Shown piece by piece: positions 33,983 to 42,460 of a stretch of DNA of 64,000 nucleotides. Source of the stretch: Blastochloris viridis (GTDB taxonomy: Bacteria; Pseudomonadota; Alphaproteobacteria; Rhizobiales; Xanthobacteraceae); assembly GCF_001402875.1 (NCBI RefSeq), contig NZ_CP012946.1:3450001-3514000 (forward strand). Direction: 5' to 3'. The position numbers and the translations under genes are program-made. Position 1 is the stretch's first letter. The number at the start of each line of letters is the position of its first letter. The notes below the pieces were generated by a model, which was not told where the DNA came from, made no database searches, and was given only the letters and a program-made list of their open reading frames with translations.

Positions 33983-34043
33983 AGGCAGCAACCGGCGGCC
34001 GGGCTGTTCCCGCCGCACCGTTTCCGAAAACCTTGAGGGGATC

Positions 34044-35441
34044 ATGAGCAAGGATTACGTGGTCAGGGACATTGGTCTCGCCGAGTGGGGCCGCAAGGAA
34101 ATCGACATCGCCGAGACCGAAATGCCCGGCCTGATGGTGACCCGTGCCGAGTACGGCCCGGCGCAGCCCTTGAAGGGCGCCCGCATCGCCGGCTCGCTGC
34201 ACATGACCATCCAGACCGCGGTGCTGATCGAGACGCTGGCCGCGCTCGGCGCCGACATCCGCTGGGCGTCGTGCAACATCTACTCGACCCAGGACCACGC
34301 CGCCGCCGCCATCGCCGACCGCGGCATTCCGGTGTTCGCCGTCAAGGGCGAAAGCCTGGAAGACTACTGGGAATACACCCATAAGATCTTCGAGTGGGCC
34401 GACGGCGGCGTGCCCAACATGATCCTCGACGACGGCGGCGACGCGACGCTGCTGGTTCACCTCGGCTTGCGCGCCGAGCAGGGCGACACCGCGTTCCTCG
34501 ACGGCGCCACCAATGAGGAAGAGGAAGTGCTGTTCGCCGCCATCAAGCGGCGCCTCAAGCACAAGCCGGGCTGGTACTCCAAGCTCGCCGGCTCGATCCG
34601 CGGCGTCACCGAGGAGACCACGACCGGCGTCCACCGCCTCTACATCATGGAGCGCGAAGGCAAGCTGCTGTTCCCGGCGATCAACGTCAATGACAGCGTG
34701 ACGAAGTCGAAGTTCGACAATCTCTATGGCTGCCGCGAATCGCTGGTCGACGGCATCCGCCGCGGCACCGACGTGATGATGGCCGGCAAGGTGGCGATGG
34801 TTGCCGGCTTCGGCGACGTCGGCAAGGGCTCGGCCGCCTCGCTGCGCCAGGCCGGCTGCCGGGTGCTGGTGTCGGAAATCGACCCGATCTGCGCCCTGCA
34901 GGCGGCGATGGAGGGCTACGAGGTCACCACGATGGAGGACGCCGCTGCTCGCGCCGACATCTTCGTCACCGCCACCGGCAACCTCGACGTCATCACCATC
35001 GACCACATGCGGGCGATGAAGGACCGGGCGATCGTCTGCAACATCGGCCATTTCGATTCCGAGATTCAGGTGGCCTCGCTCAAGAACCTCAAGTGGCACA
35101 ACGTCAAGCCGCAGGTCGACGAGATCGAGTTCCCGGAAGGAAAGCGCATCATCCTTTTGTCGGAAGGCCGCCTGGTGAACCTCGGCAACGCCATGGGCCA
35201 CCCGAGCTTCGTGATGAGCGCCTCGTTCACCAACCAGACGCTGGCGCAGATCGAGCTGTTCACCAAGCCGGGCCAGTACGACAAGAAGGTCTACACCCTG
35301 CCCAAGCACCTCGATGAGAAGGTGGCGCGGCTGCACCTCGACAAGATCGGCGTGAAGCTGACGAAGCTGTCCGAAAAGCAGGCCACCTACATCGACGTTC
35401 CGGTGGCCGGCCCCTACAAGCCGGACCATTACCGCTACTGA
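34044..35441 (+). CDS. ahcY: S-adenosylhomocysteine hydrolase
   Basis: 465 residues. Substrate-binding sequences [20 protein letters not shown] and [14 protein letters not shown], the NAD site [17 protein letters not shown], and the C-terminal PDHYRY that closes on the neighbouring subunit's cofactor are all present. It hydrolyses SAH to adenosine and homocysteine, renewing the methyl cycle. A GAGGGG site precedes the ATG. It is regulated probably through the palindrome at 33932. A GC-rich terminator follows. Confidence 0.98.
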   Translation: MSKDYVVRDIGLAEWGRKEIDIAETEMPGLMVTRAEYGPAQPLKGARIAGSLHMTIQTAVLIETLAALGADIRWASCNIYSTQDHAAAAIADRGIPVFAVKGESLEDYWEYTHKIFEWADGGVPNMILDDGGDATLLVHLGLRAEQGDTAFLDGATNEEEEVLFAAIKRRLKHKPGWYSKLAGSIRGVTEETTTGVHRLYIMEREGKLLFPAINVNDSVTKSKFDNLYGCRESLVDGIRRGTDVMMAGKVAMVAGFGDVGKGSAASLRQAGCRVLVSEIDPICALQAAMEGYEVTTMEDAAARADIFVTATGNLDVITIDHMRAMKDRAIVCNIGHFDSEIQVASLKNLKWHNVKPQVDEIEFPEGKRIILLSEGRLVNLGNAMGHPSFVMSASFTNQTLAQIELFTKPGQYDKKVYTLPKHLDEKVARLHLDKIGVKLTKLSEKQATYIDVPVAGPYKPDHYRY

Positions 35442-35447
35442 CAACGC

Positions 35448-35483
35448 CACGGCCGACGGCGGCATCCGCCACCGTCGGCCGTG
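35448..35483 (+). terminator. Terminator-like hairpin after ahcY
   Basis: Perfect arms CACGGCCGACGG / CCGTCGGCCGTG with a 12-base loop, six bases beyond the ahcY stop. The trailing sequence ccatcttcg is only weakly T-rich. Confidence 0.65.
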
Positions 35484-36116
35484 CCATCTTCGCCGCCTCG
35501 CGCGGCCGGCGAACGCGGCCGGGACGGACCCGTGCCCGCGCTGGCGCGACACCTTCCGGATTGCGCCAGCAGGTCCGGACACGCCTCTTGGCTTGAGGTA
35601 CCGCAGATCGATTGTTGCGGCGCCAACATCCGAACTCAGGCCGATCGTCCCATCGGTCGCTCGCCGAAACCACCGTCCGATCAAGAATTTTCCGCGAGGT
35701 CGCCGGGGATCACGGTGACCAGCCGGAATCTGTTTCCGGTCGTCCTGCTCGCCTCGATCCTCGCGCAGCCATGATCGGCGATGGCGCGCGGACGCGCCCC
35801 ACCGCGCCGACCGGTCGCATCGGGCGTGCCGGCGCGTCGCCGAAGTCGCCTCCGCGCATCGCCAAACGCCGCCCTGCGTCCACGGCTCGCTCGTGTGATT
35901 TCGGCTGCCCTCACCCGCCCGGCACGTTCGCGGTCCGCGATGGCATAGGGTCGCGCGGGCGGGCCCGCCCCTGGCGCGGTGCGAACGGCCGCTGCGGAAG
36001 CGCCGCTGTGGATTTCTACGCCTTGATGACAATTCGCACCGCCAACCGGGCGAAGAGACCTTGAAATGCCCGGATCAAGCCGGTATGGAACCGACCTCTC
36101 GGCGGTGCCGAGACAG
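35484..36116. other. Gene-free region between ahcY and tRNA-Arg
   Basis: 633 bases without a credible gene. It contains the second copy of a dispersed intergenic repeat at 35677-35742. The rest is GC-rich sequence in which I see no feature except a presumed tRNA promoter near the right end. Confidence 0.6.
35677..35742 (+). repeat. Dispersed intergenic repeat, copy B
   Basis: Begins tccgatcaagaattttccg and continues through gcgaggtcgcc, gggatcacggtga and two CCGGAA/CCGG units, paralleling copy A at 5207-5278 base for base over most of its length with a few gaps. Confidence 0.6.
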
Positions 36117-36193
36117 GCGCCCGTAGCTCAGCTGGATAGAGCACCAGACTACGAATCTGGGGGTCAGAGGTTCGAATCCTTTCGGGCGCGCCA
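36117..36193 (+). tRNA. tRNA-Arg (anticodon ACG)
   Basis: 77-base cloverleaf. Acceptor arms GCGCCCG / CGGGCGC, D-arm GCTCAGCTGGATAGAGC, anticodon stem CAGA / TCTG around loop CTACGAA (anticodon ACG), T-arm with GGTTCGAATCC, discriminator G and encoded CCA. It reads CGN arginine codons after A34 deamination. A serine-recombinase remnant starts directly behind it and its reading frame runs into the tRNA 3' half, suggesting that the tRNA is an integration target. Confidence 0.95.
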
Positions 36194-36620
36194 TTTCAGT
36201 ACAGAACTCTGAACACCGACTACGCTCGGTTTTCCGCCTGAGGCGGCGACCAGGGTGCGCAGTAGCTCGGATTTTGATTCCATGATGCGGACTTCCTTGT
36301 CGGCGACCCCGACACGCTGCGCCAGGGCGCGCAGGTGGTCGCGGCGGTAGCCGCGGTTTTCCAGCCGCATACGCTGGCGGGCCGTGCAGGCGAAGGTCCT
36401 GACCATATCAGGGCCGACAGCCTGATTGCCGGCATGGTCGAGCGCGGCCTGGGCGCGCTCGGCGTCGGCGCCGGCTTGCTCCCGAACCACCTTGAGACCG
36501 GCGATGCGCTCCTTCAGGCCGGGAGCGTCGAGATCGGCGACGCCGGATTCGATGGCGTCGAAGAGCCTGTTGAGCCGCTGGTCGGTCTCGGTGATGCGCT
36601 TGTTGCGTTCGAACGGCGGC
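36164..36620 (-). pseudogene. Serine recombinase C-terminal remnant
   Basis: Open reading without a proper start: RNKRITETDQRLNRLFDAIE, GVADLDAPGLKERIAGLK and a further stretch ending TLVAASGGKP. This matches the C-terminal coiled-coil and tail of the large serine recombinases found on mobile elements. The catalytic N-terminal domain is missing; the upstream part is replaced by a GNAT remnant. The reading frame ends inside the tRNA-Arg gene. I read it as the leftover of an element inserted at the tRNA. Confidence 0.65.
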
Positions 36621-36625
36621 GCGCA

Positions 36626-36928
36626 TCATGGCGACAGCAGGCTCAACGCTGTTGCCACCGGCAGATAGAGGGTGCGTGGCCGCCGGATCAAAGGCGTGAA
36701 GCCGAGGGCCGCGTAGAAGGCCGCTGCCGTGTCGTCGATGGCGTCGGCGAACATGGCGTGCGCGCCGATCGGTGCGGTCGCCACCGTCTTGATGGCGTCG
36801 AGCAGCAGGGCTTCTCCAAGCCCTCGTCCAGCGTAGTCGCAATGCCGCCCAAGCCAGCCGATCAGTACCGCCGGAACGGTCGGATAGCTCAGCTCGCGCT
36901 CGGCCGCCATCTGGAGTCGCCGCGCCAA
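36626..36928 (-). pseudogene. GNAT acetyltransferase remnant (TacT-toxin-like)
   Basis: 100 codons covering the C-terminal two thirds of a GNAT domain: VPAVLIGWLGRHCDYAGRGL (acetyl-CoA loop), GEALLLDAIKTV, DTAAAFYAALGFTPL and LYLPVATAL. TacT-type toxins end this way. The N-terminal part (about 60 residues) and any partner antitoxin gene are absent, so it is probably a remnant. It sits between the recombinase remnant and the iron-uptake genes. Confidence 0.6.
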
Positions 36929-36989
36929 CGCCGCGAGCCGGCGCCCGGCGCGATGCGGCCGACATGTAGCCGCTCAACACCCTTGACGA

Positions 36990-37128
36990 ACAGAAATACG
37001 TAGACGATTTTCAGACATGCTTCGAATTTGTTGCTTTTAGTGAAACAAAAGAAAATTCCAGTGAAGGAACGGCATAATTTTCCCACCCCGTCATCAAATG
37101 AAATGATTCCAATCCTGCAGGGAAAGCG
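36990..37128 (+). promoter_or_regulatory. AT-rich control region of the siderophore importer operon
   Basis: Clearly AT-richer than its surroundings, with tttttagtgaaacaaaag-like sequence near 37040 and a ribosome site AGGGAA before the binding-protein ATG. No perfect iron-regulator box is visible, but this must hold the operon promoter. Confidence 0.4.
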
Positions 37129-38163
37129 ATGATGCGAGAAATCATGACGTTCCTGCTGCGGACCGGATTCCCGCATAAGCGCGCGGCCATGCGATCAGCG
37201 GGCCTGTCAGTCGCTCGCGCCAACCGAGGCACGGGCGGTGCCGGCGTGGTGCGCACACTCGTCGTCGCCGGCGTTCTGACCGCGTTTCCTCTTGCGAGCC
37301 CGTTTGTGCGTGCGGAAATCGTCGTGACGCATGGCGGCGGAACGACGACCCTGCCCGACCGCCCCCAGCGGGTGCTCGTCTTTGATCCGGCGGCCCTCGA
37401 CACCCTGGACAAACTGGGCGTGGAGGTGACGGGCGTGCCGGGCTCGAACCTGCCCGACTACCTCGCCGGATATCGCGACCCCCGCTACCTCAAGATCGGC
37501 ACCCTGTTCGAGCCCGACTACGAGGCCGTCGCCGCAGCCACGCCCGATCTCATCATCGTCGGCGCACGCTCGGCGGCAAAGCGCCGGGACCTTTCTTCGA
37601 TCGCGCCCACCATCAACCTCGCCGTCGAGGATCGCCATTTCGTGGACGGCGTGAAACGCAATGTGGAGACCCTCGGCCGTGTCTTCGGCAAGGAGGCGGA
37701 GGCTTCGGCGCTGCTGTCGCGCATCGACGGGGCGGTGGCGCGCGTGCGTGCCGATGCGCCCGGCGCAGGCACGGCGCTGATGGTGATGGTCAACGGCGGC
37801 AAGCTCACCGCCTACGGGCCCGGATCCCGCTTCGGCTGGCTGCACGACGAACTCGGGGTGAAGCCGGCGATCGCCGAAGTGAAGGCCGCCACCCATGGCG
37901 AGGTGATCTCCTTCGAGTTCCTCCTGAAGACCGACCCCGACTGGCTGCTGGTGCTCGACCGCGATGCCGCCGTCGGGCGCAGCACCGAGGCGGCTCGCAA
38001 GGTGCTGGACAACGACCTCATCGCCGCCACCCGCGCCGCCAAGGCGGGTCGCATCCTCTATCTCGACCCGGTGCGCTGGTACATCACGGGCGGCGGCGGC
38101 GCGGCGTTCGCCACCATCGCCGAAGACTTGGCGCTGGCGCTCGAAGCCGGCAGGAGCCAATAG
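37129..38163 (+). CDS. Siderophore ABC transporter periplasmic binding protein (FatB/CeuE/VctP type)
   Basis: 344 residues (324 if the internal ATG at 37189 is used). A signal peptide with hydrophobic core VRTLVVAGVLTAFPLAS and cleavage after VRA precedes the cluster A binding-protein fold: RPQRVLVFDPAALDTLDKLG, ATPDLIIVGARSAAK, AYGPGSRFGWLHDELGVKPA. No lipobox, so a soluble periplasmic protein. The FatB/CeuE group binds catecholate siderophores or their fragments. The first gene of a four-gene importer. Confidence 0.92.
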   Translation: MMREIMTFLLRTGFPHKRAAMRSAGLSVARANRGTGGAGVVRTLVVAGVLTAFPLASPFVRAEIVVTHGGGTTTLPDRPQRVLVFDPAALDTLDKLGVEVTGVPGSNLPDYLAGYRDPRYLKIGTLFEPDYEAVAAATPDLIIVGARSAAKRRDLSSIAPTINLAVEDRHFVDGVKRNVETLGRVFGKEAEASALLSRIDGAVARVRADAPGAGTALMVMVNGGKLTAYGPGSRFGWLHDELGVKPAIAEVKAATHGEVISFEFLLKTDPDWLLVLDRDAAVGRSTEAARKVLDNDLIAATRAAKAGRILYLDPVRWYITGGGGAAFATIAEDLALALEAGRSQ

Positions 38164-38166
38164 GCG

Positions 38167-39177
38167 ATGGCGAACTGCGGATCGGGCGTCGCGCCGGCGC
38201 CGCGGGCCGGGCGCGCAGCGGCCTTCGGTCTCGCCGGCCTCGGCCTTCTCGCTCTCAGCGCGGCAAGCGTCCTGATCGGGGTGGGAGACATGTCGCTTGC
38301 CGCTCTCGCCGGCGGGGACGCCCAGGGCCATGCACCGTTGCTGCTCGCCGCGAGCCGGGTGCCGCGCACGCTGGCGCTGCTCTTTGCCGGCCTGTCCATG
38401 GGAGTGTGCGCGGCGCTGATGCAGATGCTGTTCCGCAACCGCTTCGTCGAACCCACAACCGCCGGCACAGCGGAGGCGGCGAGCCTCGGCCTCCTGTGCG
38501 CCACCCTCCTCGCCCCCGGCTTTCCGGTGATCGGCAAAATGGCGGTGGCGGCGCTGTTCGCCGTGGCCGGAACCGTTCTGTTCCTGCAGATCGTCAACCG
38601 CATCGCTTTCCGCGGCGCGGTCATCGTGCCGCTCGTTGGGCTCATGCTGGGGGGGGTCATCAATGCCCTCACCACCTTTCTTGCCTACCGCACCGACCTG
38701 CTCCAGTCGCTCGCCGCCTGGACCATGGGCGACTTTTCCGGCGTGCTGCGCGGGCGTTACGAGTTCCTGTGGCTCAACGTCGCCCTCGCCGCGGTCGCCT
38801 ATGTCACGGCGGACCGCTTCACCGTTGCCGGCCTCGGCGACGCCTTCGCCCGCAATCTCGGGCTCGACTACCGCAGGATCGTCGCCCTGGGCGTCACGAT
38901 TGTCGCGCTGGCAACCGCGACCAGCATCGCCACCGCCGGCACGGTGCCATTCCTCGGCCTCCTCGTGGCCAACGTGGTGGGGCTCGTCATGGGCGAAAAT
39001 CTGCGCCGCACCCTGCCCTGGATCGCGCTTTCGGGCGCCGCCTTCCTCCTCGCCTGCGACATCATCGGCCGGCTCATCCGCTTTCCCTATGAGATCCCGG
39101 TCGGCACGGTGGCAGGCGTCGCGGGAAGCGTCGTGTTCCTCTATCTGCTGCTCGGGCGGCGCTTCCACCTTGGCTGA
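38167..39177 (+). CDS. Iron-siderophore ABC transporter permease (FatD/CeuB type)
   Basis: 336 residues with 8-10 membrane helices, FecCD family. Signatures include ASRVPRTLALLFAGLSMGVCAALMQ-type helix 2-3 (AGLSMGVCAALMQMLFRN) and GTVPFLGLLVANVVGLVMGE near the C-terminus. It pairs with the second permease in the inner membrane. AGGAG lies nine bases before the ATG, inside the end of the binding-protein gene. Confidence 0.93.
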   Translation: MANCGSGVAPAPRAGRAAAFGLAGLGLLALSAASVLIGVGDMSLAALAGGDAQGHAPLLLAASRVPRTLALLFAGLSMGVCAALMQMLFRNRFVEPTTAGTAEAASLGLLCATLLAPGFPVIGKMAVAALFAVAGTVLFLQIVNRIAFRGAVIVPLVGLMLGGVINALTTFLAYRTDLLQSLAAWTMGDFSGVLRGRYEFLWLNVALAAVAYVTADRFTVAGLGDAFARNLGLDYRRIVALGVTIVALATATSIATAGTVPFLGLLVANVVGLVMGENLRRTLPWIALSGAAFLLACDIIGRLIRFPYEIPVGTVAGVAGSVVFLYLLLGRRFHLG

Positions 39178-40132
39178 CCTGCGGGCCAACAGGGCGCGGC
39201 GCGTCCTTCTCGTCCTCACTCTCGCCGCCGTTGCCGCGGCCGTCTGCTTCATGACGGTGGGCGCCCAGGGCAACTGGGGGTTTGTGTTGTCGCTGCGCGG
39301 CGGCAAGCTCGCGGGGCTGGTGCTGGTGGGCACGGCGGTGGCGATCTCGACCGTCCTGTTCCAGACCCTCACCGAGAACCGCATCCTCACCCCGGCGGTG
39401 ATGGGGTTCGACGCGCTCTATGTGACGATCCAGACGGCCGTCGTGTTCGCCCTCGGTGCGCAGGGCGCTGCCGCCATCGATCCGCGCTGGCGCTTCGCCG
39501 GGGAGGCGCTGCTGCTTGCCGTGGTGGCGCTCGGCCTGTTCCGCTGGCTGTTCGACGGGCGGCGCGGCTTACACCTCGTGGTGCTGGCCGGCCTCGTCTT
39601 CGGCATATTGTGCAGGGGCCTGTCGAACCTGCTCCAGCGCGTCCTCGACCCCAACGAATTCGCGGTTCTGCAAGGCATGCTGTTTGCCCGCTTCAGCGTG
39701 GCGGACACCGCGCTGCTGCCCGTGGCGGCGGGGATCATCATCGCGGCGGGCGTTTTCGCCGTTCGCCTCGCTCCGACGCTGGACGTGCTGGCGCTCGGCC
39801 GCGAGCCTGCCGTCAATCTTGGCATCGACCACAAGCGGATGGTGACGATCCTCGTCATCGTCATCGCCGTGCTGGTCTCCGTGTCCACCGCGCTGGTGGG
39901 GCCGGTGCTGTTCTTTGGCCTGCTGGTGTCGAACCTTGCCTATCTCGCGCTCGGCACCGACCGGCATCGTTACACCCTGCCGGCCGCGGCGCTCATCGCC
40001 GTGACGTGCCTTGCCGCCGGGCAGACGGTGCTCGAGCGCGTCCTCGGCTACGATGCGGCGCTCAGCGTGGTGATCGAATTCGCCGGTGGCATCGTCTTCA
40101 TCCTGCTTCTGCTCAGGGGCACCCGCACGTGA
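39170..40132 (+). CDS. Iron-siderophore ABC transporter permease (FatC/CeuC type)
   Basis: 320 residues, FecCD family with about nine helices (e.g. LVLTLAAVAAAVCFMTVG, VLVSVSTALVGPVLFFGLLV). I chose the TTG start at 39170; it overlaps the end of the first permease by eight bases (TTGGCTGA), consistent with coupled translation; the open frame farther upstream only shadows that gene. Partner of the first permease in a heterodimeric channel. Confidence 0.9.
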   Translation: MADLRANRARRVLLVLTLAAVAAAVCFMTVGAQGNWGFVLSLRGGKLAGLVLVGTAVAISTVLFQTLTENRILTPAVMGFDALYVTIQTAVVFALGAQGAAAIDPRWRFAGEALLLAVVALGLFRWLFDGRRGLHLVVLAGLVFGILCRGLSNLLQRVLDPNEFAVLQGMLFARFSVADTALLPVAAGIIIAAGVFAVRLAPTLDVLALGREPAVNLGIDHKRMVTILVIVIAVLVSVSTALVGPVLFFGLLVSNLAYLALGTDRHRYTLPAAALIAVTCLAAGQTVLERVLGYDAALSVVIEFAGGIVFILLLLRGTRT

Positions 40133-40887
40133 TCGAGATCGCCCACGTATCGAAATCCTACGGCGCCGCGCGCGTCCTGGACGACGTGTCGCTCGCGCTG
40201 CCGGCGGGCGGACTCACCGCCATCATCGGCCCCAACGGTGCCGGCAAGTCCACGCTGCTGTCCATCGTGGCGCGGCTGCTGCCTATGGATACGGGCCGTG
40301 TGACCATCGACGGCCTCGACGTGACCACGACGCCGGGCATCGTGCTGGCGAAGCGCGTGGCCATCCTGAAGCAGGACAACCAGATCACGCCGCGCCTCAC
40401 CGTCGGCGAACTCGTGGGCTTCGGTCGCTTTCCCCATTCTCGCGGAAGGCTCACGCGGGCGGATGCCGAGAAGATTGCCGAAGCCATCGGCTACGTGGAC
40501 CTTTCGGGGCTCCGCGACCGCCTCATCGACGAGCTTTCCGGCGGCCAGCGCCAGCGCGCCTTCATCGCCATGGTGCTGGCACAGGATCCCACCTGCCTGC
40601 TGCTCGACGAGCCGCTCAACAATCTCGACATGAAGCACGCCGCGAGCACCATGAAGCTGCTGCGCCGGGCGGCCGACGGACTGGGCAAGACGGTGGTGGT
40701 GGTGATCCACGACATCAATTTCGCCGCCTGCTACGCCGATCGCATCGTCGCCATGAAGGACGGCCGCGTCGTGGTCCATGGCACGCCGGACGACATCATG
40801 CGCTCGGACGTGCTGAAAGCGGTCTACGACATGGACGTCACCGTGCATGAGCTGAACGGATTTCGGCTCGGCGCGTACTACCGATGA
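40129..40887 (+). CDS. Iron-siderophore ABC transporter ATPase (FatE/CeuD type)
   Basis: 252 residues. Walker A GPNGAGKST, Q-loop LKQDNQITPRL, signature LSGGQRQRAF, Walker B CLLLDEPLNNLD and the H-loop VVVIHDINFA are intact. The start is a GTG whose bases overlap the preceding stop (GTGA). It energises the two permeases. It ends the importer operon. Confidence 0.95.
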   Translation: MIEIAHVSKSYGAARVLDDVSLALPAGGLTAIIGPNGAGKSTLLSIVARLLPMDTGRVTIDGLDVTTTPGIVLAKRVAILKQDNQITPRLTVGELVGFGRFPHSRGRLTRADAEKIAEAIGYVDLSGLRDRLIDELSGGQRQRAFIAMVLAQDPTCLLLDEPLNNLDMKHAASTMKLLRRAADGLGKTVVVVIHDINFAACYADRIVAMKDGRVVVHGTPDDIMRSDVLKAVYDMDVTVHELNGFRLGAYYR

Positions 40888-40960
40888 TCGCGCCGGGTCA
40901 GGCCCGCCCGAGCGCACGCACTGCGCTGTTAATCCGGGGCCGCTGGCACTACAGCCATGG

Positions 40961-41000
40961 CATAGCTATGACGAACAGTATTTAATTGTTCAAATAACAA
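40961..41000 (+). promoter_or_regulatory. Palindromes upstream of the EntS-type exporter
   Basis: CATAGCTATG (40961-40970) is a perfect ten-base palindrome, and TTGTT-caaat-AACAA (40986-41000) a perfect five-base inverted repeat. Both lie in the AT-rich 40950-41100 stretch between the importer operon and the exporter gene. They are candidate operators; the regulator is unknown. Confidence 0.35.
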
Positions 41001-41209
41001 CTCAAGAAATAGACAAATCATGCCGCTAATGCAGGATTATTTGACGCCGTAACACTGATTCTGTTCATGGACGGCAGGGTTATCGGCGCTTATTCTTTGG
41101 AGTGAGCACTGCCAGGAGCCTTCTGCGCAGCGTCCGCGCAGTCGCTTGCGCCGTGCCGGCCCGCATACGTGCGGGTTGCCGCACCCGATCCATCACAAGA
41201 GATCACCCC

Positions 41210-42454
41210 GTGCGCCGCTTCTTCCTCGATCTCTCGCTGCTTCAGCGCAACACGGCGTTCCGCAACCTCCTCGTCGCCCGAGGCATCTCGCTCATGAGCC
41301 TTGGAATGCTGGTGGTGAGCGTGCCGGTGCAGGTCTATGCGCTGACCGGCTCCAGCTTCCAGGTGGGCGTGGTGGCGGCCCTCGACGGCATCGGCATGTT
41401 TCTGGGGCTGCTGCTCGGCGGTGTGCTGTCGGACATATACGACCGGCGGCGCCTCATCCTCGTCGCCCGCAGCGTCTGCGGCATCGGATTCGTCGGTCTC
41501 GCCGTCAACAGCCTGATGGCAACGCCGTCGCTCTCGGTCATCTACGCGCTCGCGTTTTGGGACGGCTTCTTCGGTGCCCTCGGCGTCTCGGCGCTGATGG
41601 CCGCCATGCCCTTCATCGTCGGCCGCGAGAACCTGATGCAGGCGGGCGCGCTCGGAATGCTGGTCACGCGTTTCGCCACCATCGTCTCGCCGGCCGTCGG
41701 CGGTTTGGTGATCGTCGCGAGCGGCCCCGCCTGGAACTACGGCATTGCGGCGGCGGGGACGCTGCTCACCGTGCTCACCCTACTCTCGCTGCCCTCGATG
41801 GTTCCGGAGCGCCGCGCCATCGAACATCCGCTCGCCATGATGTCGTCGGCGTTCAGCTTCCTGCTGCGCCACAAGCATCTGCTCGTGGTGTTCGCCATGG
41901 GCACGCTGCTGACGCTCACAACCTCCATCCGCATCCTGTTTCCGGCCATCGTCACCGACACGCTGGGCGGCGGCGCATTCGAGATCGGGCTCATGTATTC
42001 GGCCGTTCCGCTCGGCGCGACGCTGGGCGCGATCCTCAGCGGCTGGGCGCGGGGGCTGCGCCAACCGGAACGCGCGATGTCCGGCCTGTGCGCCGTCGCC
42101 TTCGCCTGCGTGGTCGCGCTCGGCGCGGCGGCGCACTTTCCCCTCATCCTCGCCGCGCTCGTGATCTACGGCTACGCCAATTCCATCGCCTCGCTCCTGC
42201 AATACACCATCATCCAGGACCACACGCCGGACCATCTCCTTGGCCGCATCAACAGCCTCTGGGCAGCGCAGGACGTCGCCGGCGACAGCCTCGGCGCGGT
42301 GGGCATCGGCGCCCTCGTTCAGGCGCTGCCGAAGACGGGCATCGCCGTGATGGGCATTGCCGCACTCGCTGTGGGCGGCCTCCTTGCCGTCGCCTTCAAC
42401 GCCAAGCGGCGCGCGGACGTCCCCGCCGGGCAGCCGGCGGCTGGGGAAGGCTGA
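41210..42454 (+). CDS. entS: EntS-type siderophore exporter (MFS)
   Basis: 414 residues from the GTG at 41210, matching the 416 of E. coli EntS. Similarity to EntS is clear throughout: LSLLQRNTAFRNLLVARGIS, ARSVCGIGFVGLAVNSLM, FWDGFFGALGVSALMAAMPF, IVGRENLMQAGAL, SIASLLQYTIIQDHTPDHLLG, RINSLWAAQD. It should export the finished catecholate across the inner membrane. The frame remains open upstream to 41102 but without EntS similarity. It begins the rightward synthesis/export half of the island. Confidence 0.93.
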   Translation: MRRFFLDLSLLQRNTAFRNLLVARGISLMSLGMLVVSVPVQVYALTGSSFQVGVVAALDGIGMFLGLLLGGVLSDIYDRRRLILVARSVCGIGFVGLAVNSLMATPSLSVIYALAFWDGFFGALGVSALMAAMPFIVGRENLMQAGALGMLVTRFATIVSPAVGGLVIVASGPAWNYGIAAAGTLLTVLTLLSLPSMVPERRAIEHPLAMMSSAFSFLLRHKHLLVVFAMGTLLTLTTSIRILFPAIVTDTLGGGAFEIGLMYSAVPLGATLGAILSGWARGLRQPERAMSGLCAVAFACVVALGAAAHFPLILAALVIYGYANSIASLLQYTIIQDHTPDHLLGRINSLWAAQDVAGDSLGAVGIGALVQALPKTGIAVMGIAALAVGGLLAVAFNAKRRADVPAGQPAAGEG

Positions 42455-42460
42455 CACGCC

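Noticed and set aside
33827..34043. SAH riboswitch before ahcY
   Set aside because: The leader shows a palindromic operator and promoter-like boxes but not the conserved SAH-aptamer core.
36408..36980. 190-codon leftward frame overlapping GNAT and recombinase remnants
   Set aside because: Out of frame with both family-like readings and without domain character.
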